Shown piece by piece: positions 16,875 through 24,622 of a stretch of 64,000 nt of DNA. Numbering within the stretch: position 1 is the stretch's first letter; each line of letters begins with the position of its first letter. Made by a program: the position numbers and the translations under genes. Under the pieces are notes generated by a model that saw only the letters and a program-made list of their open reading frames with translations, ran no database searches and had not been told where the DNA came from. The stretch covers positions 1-64,000 of the forward strand of contig JBMNRB010000004.1 in the NCBI GenBank assembly GCA_050944435.1, given 5' to 3'. This stretch comes from Ruminococcus_G sp050944435 (lineage in GTDB: Bacteria; Bacillota; Clostridia; Lachnospirales; Lachnospiraceae).

Positions 16875-16907
16875 TTCTTTTCCTCCTAAGCAGACGTATA
16901 CAGAAAC

Positions 16908-16935
16908 ACCAAGGGAGCACATCGGCTCCCTTGGT
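16908..16935 (-). repeat. Intergenic hairpin between binding-protein and permease genes
   Basis: A perfect 11-bp inverted repeat (ACCAAGGGAGC at 16908-16918, GCTCCCTTGGT at 16925-16935) with a 6-nt loop. On the minus strand it is followed by TGTTTCTG, not a strong U-run. It may be an mRNA-stabilising stem, or a leaky terminator giving more binding protein than permease. Confidence 0.7.
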
Positions 16936-16960
16936 TTTCTTCATCGGGTTTGTCTTGTCT

Positions 16961-18016
16961 TTATTCCTGGATTGATGACAGATCAATCTGCAGCGTTTCG
17001 GCAGTTTCCTCATTAACCGCCAGTTCACATTTATCAGCGTCCAGATATTCGATGGGCATCTCTGCCGGATCTTTTCCGTCAACCAGAATTTCCGCTGCCA
17101 TCTGCCCCGCCATATAGCCCAGCTCATAATAATCAATGCCGTAAGTTGCCAGTCCGCCTTCATCTACCATGCCGCTCTCACCGCAGATTACCGGTATGCC
17201 GTTGTCATTGGCCACCATTCCTACCGTAGCCATTCCCGCAGCAATTACATTATCCGTGGGTGCATATAATGCATCCACCTTGCCAACGGCAGATTCTACT
17301 ACTGTCTGGATCTCATTTGAAGAAGATACCGTGTAATCTTCCGTCTCTATTCCCAGCTCTTTGCAGGCTTCTCTGGCCATGTCCGCCTGAATCTCTGAAT
17401 TGGACTCCGCTGTACAGTATAAAATTCCCACCTTCTGCGCATCTGGAATAATTTGTTTCAGCAGATCAATCTGTTCTGCCACCGGGGTAAGATCGGATGT
17501 TCCCGTCACATTTCCGCCTGGAGCGTCATTGGATTCCACCAATCCGGATTCCGCCGGATCCGTCACTGCTGTCAGGACAATGGGAATATCAGAAGTAACA
17601 CCTGCCACAGCCTGAGCTGCCGGCGTACCGATGGCAAAGATCAGATCATTCTGATCATTTACCAGGGTCTGTGAAATCGTCTGACAGGACGCCGTTTCCC
17701 CCGCCGCATTTTGCTGGTCAGCTTCATAGGTGATTCCCATCTCGTCCAGCGCCGCAAAAAAACCTTCATTGCTGGCGTCAAGCGCATCGTGCTGGGTATA
17801 CTGAATCACACCAATTTTATACGTTTCACCGCTGACTTCAGCGCTTCCTTCTTCTGTCTGCGCTTCTGTTCCCTCATCGGCTGCCGGCGCTTCTTCCGCT
17901 GTTGATTCAGAAGACTGCTCTTCTGAATCGGTTGAACCGCATCCTGCCAGCACAGCAGATGTCATAACGGCAGAAAGAACAAAAGCCAGAATTTTTTTCA
18001 CTGTTTTGTTTTTCAT
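16961..18016 (-). CDS. ABC transporter substrate-binding lipoprotein (ABC_sub_bind, TrpX-like)
   Basis: 351 residues. It has a lipoprotein signal ending in SAVLAGCGS (lipobox Cys26), an acidic Ser/Glu/Ala linker (about 28-60), and then the ABC_sub_bind fold with YKIGVIQYTQHDALD (about 66), FAIGTPAAQAV and CGESGMVDEGGLATYGIDYYELG. This is the PF04392 family, often annotated TrpX, which binds aromatic or other small substrates. The start is ATG 18016 with GGAAGG upstream. It has its own promoter (18085-18113) and precedes the permease and ATPase genes. The ligand here is unknown. Confidence 0.9.
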   Translation of the reverse strand: MKNKTVKKILAFVLSAVMTSAVLAGCGSTDSEEQSSESTAEEAPAADEGTEAQTEEGSAEVSGETYKIGVIQYTQHDALDASNEGFFAALDEMGITYEADQQNAAGETASCQTISQTLVNDQNDLIFAIGTPAAQAVAGVTSDIPIVLTAVTDPAESGLVESNDAPGGNVTGTSDLTPVAEQIDLLKQIIPDAQKVGILYCTAESNSEIQADMAREACKELGIETEDYTVSSSNEIQTVVESAVGKVDALYAPTDNVIAAGMATVGMVANDNGIPVICGESGMVDEGGLATYGIDYYELGYMAGQMAAEILVDGKDPAEMPIEYLDADKCELAVNEETAETLQIDLSSIQE

Positions 18017-18045
18017 CGTTTCCTTCCTTTCTGATTTATGATTTT

Positions 18046-18067
18046 CCGCTTTGTCGATTTAAAGCGG
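18046..18067 (-). other. Leader hairpin of the TrpX-like operon
   Basis: 7-bp stem CCGCTTT/AAAGCGG (18046-18052, 18061-18067) with an 8-nt loop between promoter and start codon. There is no U-run, so it is more likely a 5' stabilising hairpin than an attenuator. Confidence 0.5.
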
Positions 18068-18084
18068 CAATCTACAATATGAGA

Positions 18085-18113
18085 ATTATATCACATGCCC
18101 CGGGAAAGGGCAA
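18085..18113 (-). promoter_or_regulatory. Extended -10 promoter of the TrpX-like operon
   Basis: TATAAT (18085-18090) on the minus strand with an upstream TGA forming an extended -10, and TTGCCC (18108-18113) 17 bp further upstream. It lies directly after the nrdR stop codon. Confidence 0.75.
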
Positions 18114-18563
18114 CTATTTCAATATCTTTTTCAGCTCATCCATGAAAGTATTCACATCTTTGAATTCCCGATAAACGGAGGCAAACCTCACATAGGCTAC
18201 GGCCTCCAGATCTTTCAGCCGGTCCATAACCAGTTCTCCGATCACACTGCTGGGGATTTCCTTCACTTCTTTATTGAAAATTTCCGTTTCCACAGAATCC
18301 ACCAGCTCCGTGATTTTCTCTGCCGGGATTGGCCGTTTATGACAGGCTCTTAACACCCCTGCTTCGATTTTTGAACGGTCGTACTGCTCCCGGTTCTGAT
18401 CTTTTTTAATCACAATCAGCGGAATCGTCTCCACTTTTTCATAAGTGGTAAAACGCTTCCCGCATGCGTCGCACATCCTTCTTCTGCGGATGGCATTGCT
18501 GTCTTCCACCGGTCTGGAATCCACAACTCTCGTGTTATCCTGATTACAAAAGGGGCATCTCAT
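18114..18563 (-). CDS. nrdR: Transcriptional repressor NrdR
   Basis: 149 residues, the family length. The N-terminal zinc ribbon CPFCNQDN...CDACGKRF (3-34) is followed by the ATP-cone domain (about 46-136), in which LIVIKKDQNREQYDRSKIEAGVLRAC is recognisable. NrdR senses ATP/dATP and represses ribonucleotide reductase genes by binding NrdR boxes. The start is ATG 18563, with TGGGAGGAT upstream. It lies between the TrpX-like operon promoter and the DUF368 gene. No ribonucleotide reductase gene is in the window. Confidence 0.96.
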   Translation of the reverse strand: MRCPFCNQDNTRVVDSRPVEDSNAIRRRRMCDACGKRFTTYEKVETIPLIVIKKDQNREQYDRSKIEAGVLRACHKRPIPAEKITELVDSVETEIFNKEVKEIPSSVIGELVMDRLKDLEAVAYVRFASVYREFKDVNTFMDELKKILK

Positions 18564-18645
18564 TGCATTTTATCCTCCCAAAATCTGTGATATTATTTGA
18601 AATATCATACCATCATTCCCACCCATTTTCAATTTAAAACCACGG

Positions 18646-19464
18646 TTATTCTTCTTTCTCTCCATCCATCAGATGAGCCGCAAAAAATCCCGCTCCAAAG
18701 CATAGAACCGCCAGCAGCAGCTGCGCCGGGCCGGTAAAAGAAGTGGGCAGAATCAGGAGCACGGAAGAAATCACAAATCCCAGGATGATTTTTGACATAA
18801 TGCCGTGGTATCGGTGCAAAAGCCGGTTTACCATTCTGGACAGAGCCGCCAGCGTAGCCAGAAATCCAAGGCCCAGGGGCAGCAGCACGCCGAAGTCCAG
18901 GGCGGCGATTCCCTCCGTCATGGGCTGATAAAGTCCCATAAAAAGAAGAACGGAAGAAGAACTCAGGCCGGGAATAATCATACTTAATCCCCAGATAAAG
19001 CCGCAGAATACGTACCAGGCGAAATTAGCCTCTATGGCTCCCTCCATCCCTGCGTCCATCATACGGAAAAACACAAAAGACACCGCCAGAGTTATAATAA
19101 AACAGGACCACCCCTTTTGGGGAGAATCATCCACCGATTTTCTCATAAGTCCCGGCACCGTCCCGCAGATCAGCCCTGAAAAAAGAGCCGTTGCCAAAAC
19201 GGTGTGATTAGTGAAAAACACCTCCACAACTTTGGCCACCAGAATGAATCCCACAAGTCCCCCCAGCAGGACACTTAAAATCAGCGACCTGTTTTTTTTC
19301 AGCGTCTGCACCGGATGACCTAAAAATTTCATAATCGGCTCATAAATTCCGAATGCAACGCAAAGTACGCCGCCGCTGACTCCAGGGAGAATCGCCCCGG
19401 TTCCGATGAGCACTCCCTGAAGAAAATGCAGCAGCCAATGATCCCTTTTTTTCACTGTATCCAT
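18646..19464 (-). CDS. DUF368 family polyprenyl-phosphate transporter
   Basis: 272 residues, about 8-9 hydrophobic segments, with the DUF368 family pattern GALIPGVSGG-like (GAILPGVSGGVLCVAFGIYEPIMKF, about residues 20-45) and a second copy GLSMIIPGLSSSSVLLFMGLYQPM (about 160-183). DUF368 proteins (PopT) have been linked to recycling of undecaprenyl phosphate across the membrane, which would suit a cell wall role. I take the second of two adjacent ATGs (19464), six bases from GAGGAG. It lies 10 bases after yaaA and shares the orientation of sigG, so the three may form an operon. Confidence 0.85.
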   Translation of the reverse strand: MDTVKKRDHWLLHFLQGVLIGTGAILPGVSGGVLCVAFGIYEPIMKFLGHPVQTLKKNRSLILSVLLGGLVGFILVAKVVEVFFTNHTVLATALFSGLICGTVPGLMRKSVDDSPQKGWSCFIITLAVSFVFFRMMDAGMEGAIEANFAWYVFCGFIWGLSMIIPGLSSSSVLLFMGLYQPMTEGIAALDFGVLLPLGLGFLATLAALSRMVNRLLHRYHGIMSKIILGFVISSVLLILPTSFTGPAQLLLAVLCFGAGFFAAHLMDGEKEE

Positions 19465-19474
19465 CATACTCTCC

Positions 19475-20239
19475 TCAAATTCCTTTCTTTGTTTTCCCCC
19501 TCAGAAAAACATAACGGTCCGAAGCGGACAGTGATTCATTATACTCATACCCCAGACCGCAGAAATTTTTCAGCATTTCAATGTCCCTTATGCGGTTTTT
19601 TGCCATATACCGCACCATCTCACCCCGGGCCATCTTTACATACACTCCCTTTTCCCGTATTTTTCCCTCCTCCCATTCGCCGAAGGTGCATGTAATCCAC
19701 CGTATCTTATCATTTTTATATGTTTTTACCCCCTGGCTGTATTCCTTGGAGGCCAGATCCACGATCACCTCATCTCCTTCCCGGGTAAGCATTTCATACA
19801 GTGTGCCTCCCCAGAAATCATAAAGGTTTCTGCAAAAGGAAGTTTTAAGCTTCGCCTGCATTTCCAGCCGGTAGGGCACCACGCCGTCAAAGGGACGCAG
19901 AATTCCATAAAAGCCGGATAGGATTCTTAAGTGTTGTTCTATGTATTCATACTGGGGAGCCTCAAAAACCTGAGGAGCCATGTATTGATACTGAATCCCT
20001 TCATAGGCAAGAACAGCCGGCAGAGTCTGATGATACAGATCCATTTCCCGGTAATTTTCGTACGCTTCCCTGGCAATGGCTTCACTGCAATTGAGAATCT
20101 GTTTCAGTTCTCCTAAGGAGAGCCCCCTTAAATATTCTTTCAGCCGGTCTGCCTTTTCTATGCAGGCCGGCAACTGCCGGGGTGTTAAAAAATCATTCTT
20201 TCTGTTCATCTTTTTCGCCGGCGATATGATAATTTTCAT
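19475..20239 (-). CDS. yaaA: Peroxide stress protein YaaA (DUF328/UPF0246)
   Basis: 254 residues. It opens with MKIIISPAKKMN, the family's conserved start, and contains KQILNCSEAIAREAYE, YEGIQYQYM and IDLASKEYSQGVK, which are typical of YaaA. YaaA proteins limit free iron and hydroxyl-radical damage during peroxide stress in E. coli; the clostridial role is unknown. The gene lies 18 bases after sigG and 10 bases before DUF368. The start ATG 20239 is preceded by AGGGATAGGAAAA. It is likely in the sigG transcript. Confidence 0.9.
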   Translation of the reverse strand: MKIIISPAKKMNRKNDFLTPRQLPACIEKADRLKEYLRGLSLGELKQILNCSEAIAREAYENYREMDLYHQTLPAVLAYEGIQYQYMAPQVFEAPQYEYIEQHLRILSGFYGILRPFDGVVPYRLEMQAKLKTSFCRNLYDFWGGTLYEMLTREGDEVIVDLASKEYSQGVKTYKNDKIRWITCTFGEWEEGKIREKGVYVKMARGEMVRYMAKNRIRDIEMLKNFCGLGYEYNESLSASDRYVFLRGKTKKGI

Positions 20240-20257
20240 TTTTCCTATCCCTATTCT

Positions 20258-21034
20258 TCAGCTTAAATAATTTTTCATGCTTCGCAGCGCATTTTTTTCC
20301 AACCGGGAAACCTGTGCCTGGGAAATACCGATTTCACGGGCCACTTCCATCTGTGTCTTCCCCTCGAAAAAACGCAGTTCGATAATATGGCGCTCTCTGT
20401 CTCCCAGCCGCTCCATGGCTTCCTGAAGAGACAGATCCTCAATCCAGTTTTCCTCCCTGTTTTTCCGGTCGCTGATCTGGTCCATCACATACAGCGTATC
20501 TCCGCCCTCTGTGTACACAGGTTCATAAAGGCTCATGGGACTTTGGATCGCATCCAGGGCATAGACGATATCCTCTTTCTGGATCCCCACTTCTTCGGCA
20601 ATCTCCGCTATGGTGGGCTCTTTTAAATGCGTCTTCACATAATTTTCTTTGGCGAAAATCGCTTTGTAGGCAATATCTCTTAAAGATCTGCTGACCCGGA
20701 TACTGTTATTATCCCTCAGATAACGGCGGATTTCCCCGATAATCATCGGCACCGCATAGGTGCTGAATTTCACATTCAGTGTCGTATCAAAATTATCAAT
20801 GGCCTTCATCAGTCCGATGCAGCCAATCTGAAAAAGATCGTCCGCCGCCTCGTTGCTGTTGGAAAAACGCTTGATCACACTTAACACCAGTCGTAAATTT
20901 CCCTTGATATAGAGTTCCCTTGCCTCCATGTCTCCCTGTTTGATTCTCCGGAACAATTCGTCTTTTTCTTCATTGCTTAAAATCGGTAATTTCGATGTAT
21001 TGACTCCGCATATCTCGACTTTGTTCAGCGCCAT
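20258..21034 (-). CDS. sigG: Sporulation RNA polymerase sigma factor SigG
   Basis: 258 residues. The N-terminus KVEICGVNTSKLPILSNEEKDEL is characteristic of sigma-G. Region 2 holds GNLRLVLSVIKRFSN and DLFQIGCIGLMKAIDNFD; region 4 ends with GISQAQVSRLEKNALRSM. It directs late forespore transcription. The start is ATG 21034 with AGGAGG nine bases upstream. A sigma-F-like promoter lies 36-65 bases further upstream, as expected for forespore control. The gene points away from ymxH, and spoIIGA-sigE lies 4 kb away. In B. subtilis sigG is immediately downstream of spoIIGA-sigE, but here cooS and a transporter intervene. Confidence 0.97.
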   Translation of the reverse strand: MALNKVEICGVNTSKLPILSNEEKDELFRRIKQGDMEARELYIKGNLRLVLSVIKRFSNSNEAADDLFQIGCIGLMKAIDNFDTTLNVKFSTYAVPMIIGEIRRYLRDNNSIRVSRSLRDIAYKAIFAKENYVKTHLKEPTIAEIAEEVGIQKEDIVYALDAIQSPMSLYEPVYTEGGDTLYVMDQISDRKNREENWIEDLSLQEAMERLGDRERHIIELRFFEGKTQMEVAREIGISQAQVSRLEKNALRSMKNYLS

Positions 21035-21069
21035 AACAAGAACCCTCCTGGAAAGTTTTTTCTACATAA

Positions 21070-21099
21070 AATGGTTCTCATTTGGCCGCCGGGCTATGC
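21070..21099 (-). promoter_or_regulatory. Candidate sigma-F promoter of sigG
   Basis: GCATA (21095-21099), 15-bp spacer and GAGAACCATT (21070-21079) on the minus strand. This matches the sigma-F -35 motif and the -10 consensus GGNNANAMTW at 6 of 8 informative places. It lies 36 bases before the sigG ATG, a suitable position. The match is by eye. Confidence 0.55.
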
Positions 21100-21131
21100 G
21101 TTTTCGACGAAAATAAAAAAAGTTTTAGTCC

Positions 21132-21160
21132 TTGACAAAGAGCCGGATGCATACATTATA
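21132..21160 (+). promoter_or_regulatory. Sigma-A promoter of the ymxH-type gene
   Basis: TTGACA (21132-21137), then 17 bp and ATTATA (21155-21160) on the plus strand, upstream of the ymxH-type start. It diverges from sigG. Confidence 0.6.
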
Positions 21161-21175
21161 TAAACAAAGTAAGGG

Positions 21176-21442
21176 GTGGTCAACCTGCGATTTTTTGAAC
21201 TGAGACAGAAAGAAGTCATCAATATCTGCACCTGCAAAAGTCTGGGATGCCCCGTTGATTTGGAGTTTGAATGTAAAACCGGAAGGATTCTGGCTCTGAT
21301 CATTCCCGGTCCCGGAAAATTCTGGGGAATGCTGGGCCGCGACTGCGAATATGTGATCCCCTGGGAATGTGTGGTGCAAATTGGAGACGACATCATTCTG
21401 GTGGAAATAAAAGAAGATATGTGTCTGAAAAAGTTCTCATAA
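21176..21442 (+). CDS. ymxH: YlmC/YmxH family sporulation protein
   Basis: 88 residues in this reading. It is a PRC-barrel-like small protein with LRFFELRQKEVINICTCKSLGCPVDLEFE and ending IILVEIKEDMCLKK, typical of YlmC/YmxH proteins, which occur in sporulating Firmicutes beside sporulation genes. Function is unknown. The start is uncertain: the GTG at 21176 overlaps the Shine-Dalgarno AAGGGG (21171-21176), while a CTG at 21185 would have ideal spacing (8 nt) and give the usual MRFFELRQ-like start. A divergent promoter separates it from sigG. A terminator follows immediately. Confidence 0.8.
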   Translation: MVNLRFFELRQKEVINICTCKSLGCPVDLEFECKTGRILALIIPGPGKFWGMLGRDCEYVIPWECVVQIGDDIILVEIKEDMCLKKFS

Positions 21443-21490
21443 AACAGGCGCCCTCCGGCTTTCGCCGGAAGACGCCTGTCTTTCTTCCTT
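21443..21490. terminator. Bidirectional terminator between ymxH and cooS
   Basis: A GC-rich stem with arms ACAGGCG (21444-21450) and CGCCTGT (21473-21479) around an inner TCCGGC-tttc-GCCGGA hairpin; CTTTCTTCCTTTT follows on the plus strand and TTTT on the minus strand. It serves convergent ymxH and cooS. Confidence 0.85.
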
Positions 21491-23503
21491 TTATTCCCAT
21501 CCCAGGTCTTTTCTTTTCTTTTCAAAATCCGAAACAATCTGATTTCCCAGGGCCACCGGATCTGTATTGACCACCATCACGCCGCCCAGAAGATCCTTCG
21601 TATCTTCTTTCAGGAATTTAGTCACTTTCGCAGAGCCAAAGGTCTGCGGTTCCACACAGTGGTAACTGTTAAGTCCCAAAAGCCGGAATGCCAGCGCTGC
21701 TCCCACTCCTTTTTCATTGCCCCATTCCGGACTGGACTGGGCGAAAGGCATGTCTTTCAACGGCTTCTGACAGATACCGGCCACCCCTGAGAGAATTCCT
21801 GTGGATCTGGTGTTGTCGATACATTCTCCCACATGCCACACCGGCGGCATATTGTGCTCTTTCAGGAATTTTTTCAATCCTTCCCCACACTTGGTTTCCA
21901 CCGCATCCATGTTGCAGTATCCCAGTTTCAGAAGGGGGAATGAAGCACAACCGTTGGTGAGAATCAGAATATCATTTTTCAGCAGAATATCTGCCACATC
22001 CACGATGCACCGTTCGTAAACTGTTTTTGGATTGGTGCATCCCACCACATTAACGATTCCTTTGATCTGTCCGCTCTTTACCGCTTCCGCCAGCGGCTCG
22101 AAGGAACCCAGATCTTTATTTACGCTTTCCACACTGAAGCCAAGCTCAGCCTCCACTTCGTAGGGCGGAATAAACACCGGAATCCCCTGACGTTCCTGGA
22201 AACTTTCAATGCCCCGCAGCAGAATTTTCCTGGCGATTTCCCTGGTCTCACCGATATTGGAATGGGTGTGATCATAGGCGATGTGCTCCGCTCCCGGAAG
22301 CTTGGTGGAATCTTCTGTGGTCACCACCGTTGTCCTGAAGCATTTTGCCACATCCATAATAGACGGATAGATATCCTGTACGTCTGCAATCCACAAATCC
22401 AAAGCCCCCGTAGCCAGTACCAGCTCTGCTCCCGGCGGATTGCACAGAGGAATCACATTGTCATAACGGTACATGGCCGACAGACCGGTACAACAGATAC
22501 CGTAAAACTGAATTCCCTTTGCTCCTTTGGATTTTGCCAGTTCCACCATCTCTTCGCTGTGTCCCTGGCGGACGATCTCACTGACCAGGGTGGGCATATG
22601 ACCGTGCACTGCAATATTCACATACCCCTTTTTCAACGCCCCGATGTTTACCATACATTTTCTGCGCTGTCCCACGCCGAACAGACTGTCTGTAGCCAGA
22701 TTCGTTCCCACCACAGTGCCGAATACAAAGGCCAGACCAGTCCGCAGAAACTGCTGCATAATGTTTCGCCAGTCACCGTCGCAGGCCTCTCCGGAATTGT
22801 GCAGCGCCTCGAAAACCTCATGGTAGGTACTGATGGGAAGAATATCCAGGTTCTTCCATACTTCCTGCCGTTCTGGGGGAGCCGCATATTTGATGGTTTT
22901 ATATTCGTCCGCCTCCGGCCTGCTTAAATCTTCCAGGAGAAGGTTGGCAAAATCAATGGCAATTTCATTTACCGTCCTTCCTTCTGTCTCGATATCAAAT
23001 GACTTGGCAGTGGCAATCATTTTTTCCTCTCCCAGAATAGGCAGAGGCAGTTTTCCTTCTGCCGCCCATTTCAGCGAGAGAATAACCTCTCTGGCATGCA
23101 TGCCGTGCTGCGCCGTACCGGCCGCCACGGCGCGGAGCATATTCCTGGCCACAATCAGATCTGCGTCGGCCCCGCAGACACCCCGGGGACTTTTCTTGGT
23201 GATGCGGCAGGGGCCCATATGGCAGATACGGCAGCAGATACCGGCCAGTCCGAAATTGCACTGGGGCTGCTGCTGATCGAATCGGTCGAAAGAATTATCG
23301 ATGCCAAGCTGCTCCATGCGAAGAAGCATTTCTTTCACCGCCGGATCCGGCGTTTTCTCAATGACATCCTGCTTGGTGGGGAAGGTTTCCCGGTAAGCCT
23401 TCACTGCTTCCATATAGTCCGTCACATCGTTGGGATCATGGTGATGATGGTGGGTCGTCACATTGCCCTGTTCATCCACGTGAGTATGTACTTCATGACT
23501 CAT
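21491..23503 (-). CDS. cooS: Anaerobic carbon monoxide dehydrogenase catalytic subunit
   Basis: 670 residues, the length of a stand-alone CooS. It has a His-rich N-terminus (HTHVDEQGNVTTHHHHH), then the cluster B/D cysteine region CNFGLAGICCRICHMGPC (about 83-100) and further conserved cysteines such as CGADADLIVARN, CCTGLSAMYR, NVVGCTNPK, TNGCASFPLLKLGYC and VGECIDNTRS (cluster C region). It interconverts CO and CO2 using a [Ni-Fe-S] cluster and delivers electrons to ferredoxin. No acetyl-CoA synthase, cooC or ferredoxin gene is here, so its role (CO oxidation, redox balance, acetogenesis support) is open. GGAGG is only one base from the ATG at 23503, unusually close. A 11-bp inverted repeat lies upstream. 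Confidence 0.96.
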   Translation of the reverse strand: MSHEVHTHVDEQGNVTTHHHHHDPNDVTDYMEAVKAYRETFPTKQDVIEKTPDPAVKEMLLRMEQLGIDNSFDRFDQQQPQCNFGLAGICCRICHMGPCRITKKSPRGVCGADADLIVARNMLRAVAAGTAQHGMHAREVILSLKWAAEGKLPLPILGEEKMIATAKSFDIETEGRTVNEIAIDFANLLLEDLSRPEADEYKTIKYAAPPERQEVWKNLDILPISTYHEVFEALHNSGEACDGDWRNIMQQFLRTGLAFVFGTVVGTNLATDSLFGVGQRRKCMVNIGALKKGYVNIAVHGHMPTLVSEIVRQGHSEEMVELAKSKGAKGIQFYGICCTGLSAMYRYDNVIPLCNPPGAELVLATGALDLWIADVQDIYPSIMDVAKCFRTTVVTTEDSTKLPGAEHIAYDHTHSNIGETREIARKILLRGIESFQERQGIPVFIPPYEVEAELGFSVESVNKDLGSFEPLAEAVKSGQIKGIVNVVGCTNPKTVYERCIVDVADILLKNDILILTNGCASFPLLKLGYCNMDAVETKCGEGLKKFLKEHNMPPVWHVGECIDNTRSTGILSGVAGICQKPLKDMPFAQSSPEWGNEKGVGAALAFRLLGLNSYHCVEPQTFGSAKVTKFLKEDTKDLLGGVMVVNTDPVALGNQIVSDFEKKRKDLGWE

Positions 23504-23594
23504 TCCTCATTCCTCCTTTGTATATTTAGTATATTTTAATTTTTATATTTTGTACTTTTTTGTATAATTTTACTATATCACTTTTCTCTCATTT

Positions 23595-23642
23595 ACAGAA
23601 TCAACCTTTTGTTGACAGGCATCAATAAAAAGTTGATTCTGT
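23595..23642. repeat. Inverted repeat between cooS and the TDT transporter
   Basis: Perfect 11-bp arms, ACAGAATCAAC (23595-23605) and GTTGATTCTGT (23632-23642), 26 bp apart. They flank a plus-strand TTGACA (23612-23617), with the second arm overlapping its -10 position, and lie about 90-140 bases upstream of the cooS start. The layout suggests an operator for one or both divergent genes. The rest of 23504-23698 is AT-rich and holds no gene. Confidence 0.65.
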
Positions 23643-23698
23643 TTCATGGACATTGCTCCTGTTTTTTTCTAAAATGAAAAATAAAAAGGAGAAGCGCC

Positions 23699-24622
23699 AT
23701 GATGCAGAAAATTCCCTTTTCCCTCTGCAGTCTGATGCTGGCAGCCGCATCTTTGGGAAATCTTTTAAAAAACAGCAGTCTTATCTTATATTGGCTTTTG
23801 GGCTTCCTGTCCATGGCCTTGGGAATTCTATGGCTTTTCCGCAATATTCTCTGCTTCGAATCCTTCCGTCAGGAAATGCAAGCTCCCTCATCCGCCTCCA
23901 TCTGCGGCACATTTTCCATGGGATTGATGCTGCTGTCCGGCTATGCCCAGCCTTTTCTTAAAAATAAGGCCCTGTGGTTCTGGCTGGCCGGCCTTCTCGC
24001 CCATCTTGTTCTCCTGCTCTGGTTCACTTTCCGTTTTATGATGCCTCCCAGACTGTCCCAGGTATACGCCAGCTATTTCATCGTCTATGTAGGAATTGCT
24101 GCGGCCTCCATCTGCGCCCCCGCCTTTCATCTTTCCCGGGCCGGCCTTTTTCTCTGCTTTTTTGCCATAGCCGCTTTCTTCCCCCTGATGACGCTTATTT
24201 CCTTTCGATACGGCAAAAAGAGGGAACCCGATGATTCCAGGAAACCCCTTTTTGCCGTTTATGCCGCTCCGGCCAGTCTCTGTCTGACCGGCTATCTGTC
24301 CTGCTCGCCAGCGCCAAATACCGGCTTTGTTTTCTTTCTTCTTGGGCTATCTCTTTGCAGCTATATCATAGTACTTTACCGACTGCCCGCATATATACGC
24401 CTTCCATGGACTCCGGCCTTTGCCGCGCTCCCCTTCCCCTGCATTATCAGTGCAATTGCCGTCAAAAAAGCGCTGGCTTTTCTGGGAGGCGCAAGCCTTC
24501 CGATAAAGATACTGTCCGTTTTTTCCAGTATCCAGGAATGGATTGCCTGCTGCCTCTTTTTCAGCATACTGATTCTCTTTGTTATTCATACTTTACGATT
24601 TCCTTCTTCAGCCTCTTCATAA
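23699..24622 (+). CDS. TDT-family (TehA/SLAC1-like) membrane transporter
   Basis: 307 residues with about nine to ten hydrophobic segments. The N-terminus IPFSLCSLMLAAASLGNLL resembles the first helix of the tellurite-resistance/dicarboxylate transporter family, whose members act as anion channels or C4-dicarboxylate exporters. The start is ATG 23699, with AAGGAG seven bases upstream. It diverges from cooS and its last 41 bases overlap the 3' end of sigE in the opposite direction. The substrate is unknown; its placement beside cooS could be coincidental. Confidence 0.75.
   Translation: MMQKIPFSLCSLMLAAASLGNLLKNSSLILYWLLGFLSMALGILWLFRNILCFESFRQEMQAPSSASICGTFSMGLMLLSGYAQPFLKNKALWFWLAGLLAHLVLLLWFTFRFMMPPRLSQVYASYFIVYVGIAAASICAPAFHLSRAGLFLCFFAIAAFFPLMTLISFRYGKKREPDDSRKPLFAVYAAPASLCLTGYLSCSPAPNTGFVFFLLGLSLCSYIIVLYRLPAYIRLPWTPAFAALPFPCIISAIAVKKALAFLGGASLPIKILSVFSSIQEWIACCLFFSILILFVIHTLRFPSSASS

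Noticed and set aside
16961..18016. Calling the ABC importer a tryptophan transporter outright
   Set aside because: Domain content resembles TrpXYZ, but no tryptophan T-box or trp gene is present, so the substrate was left open.
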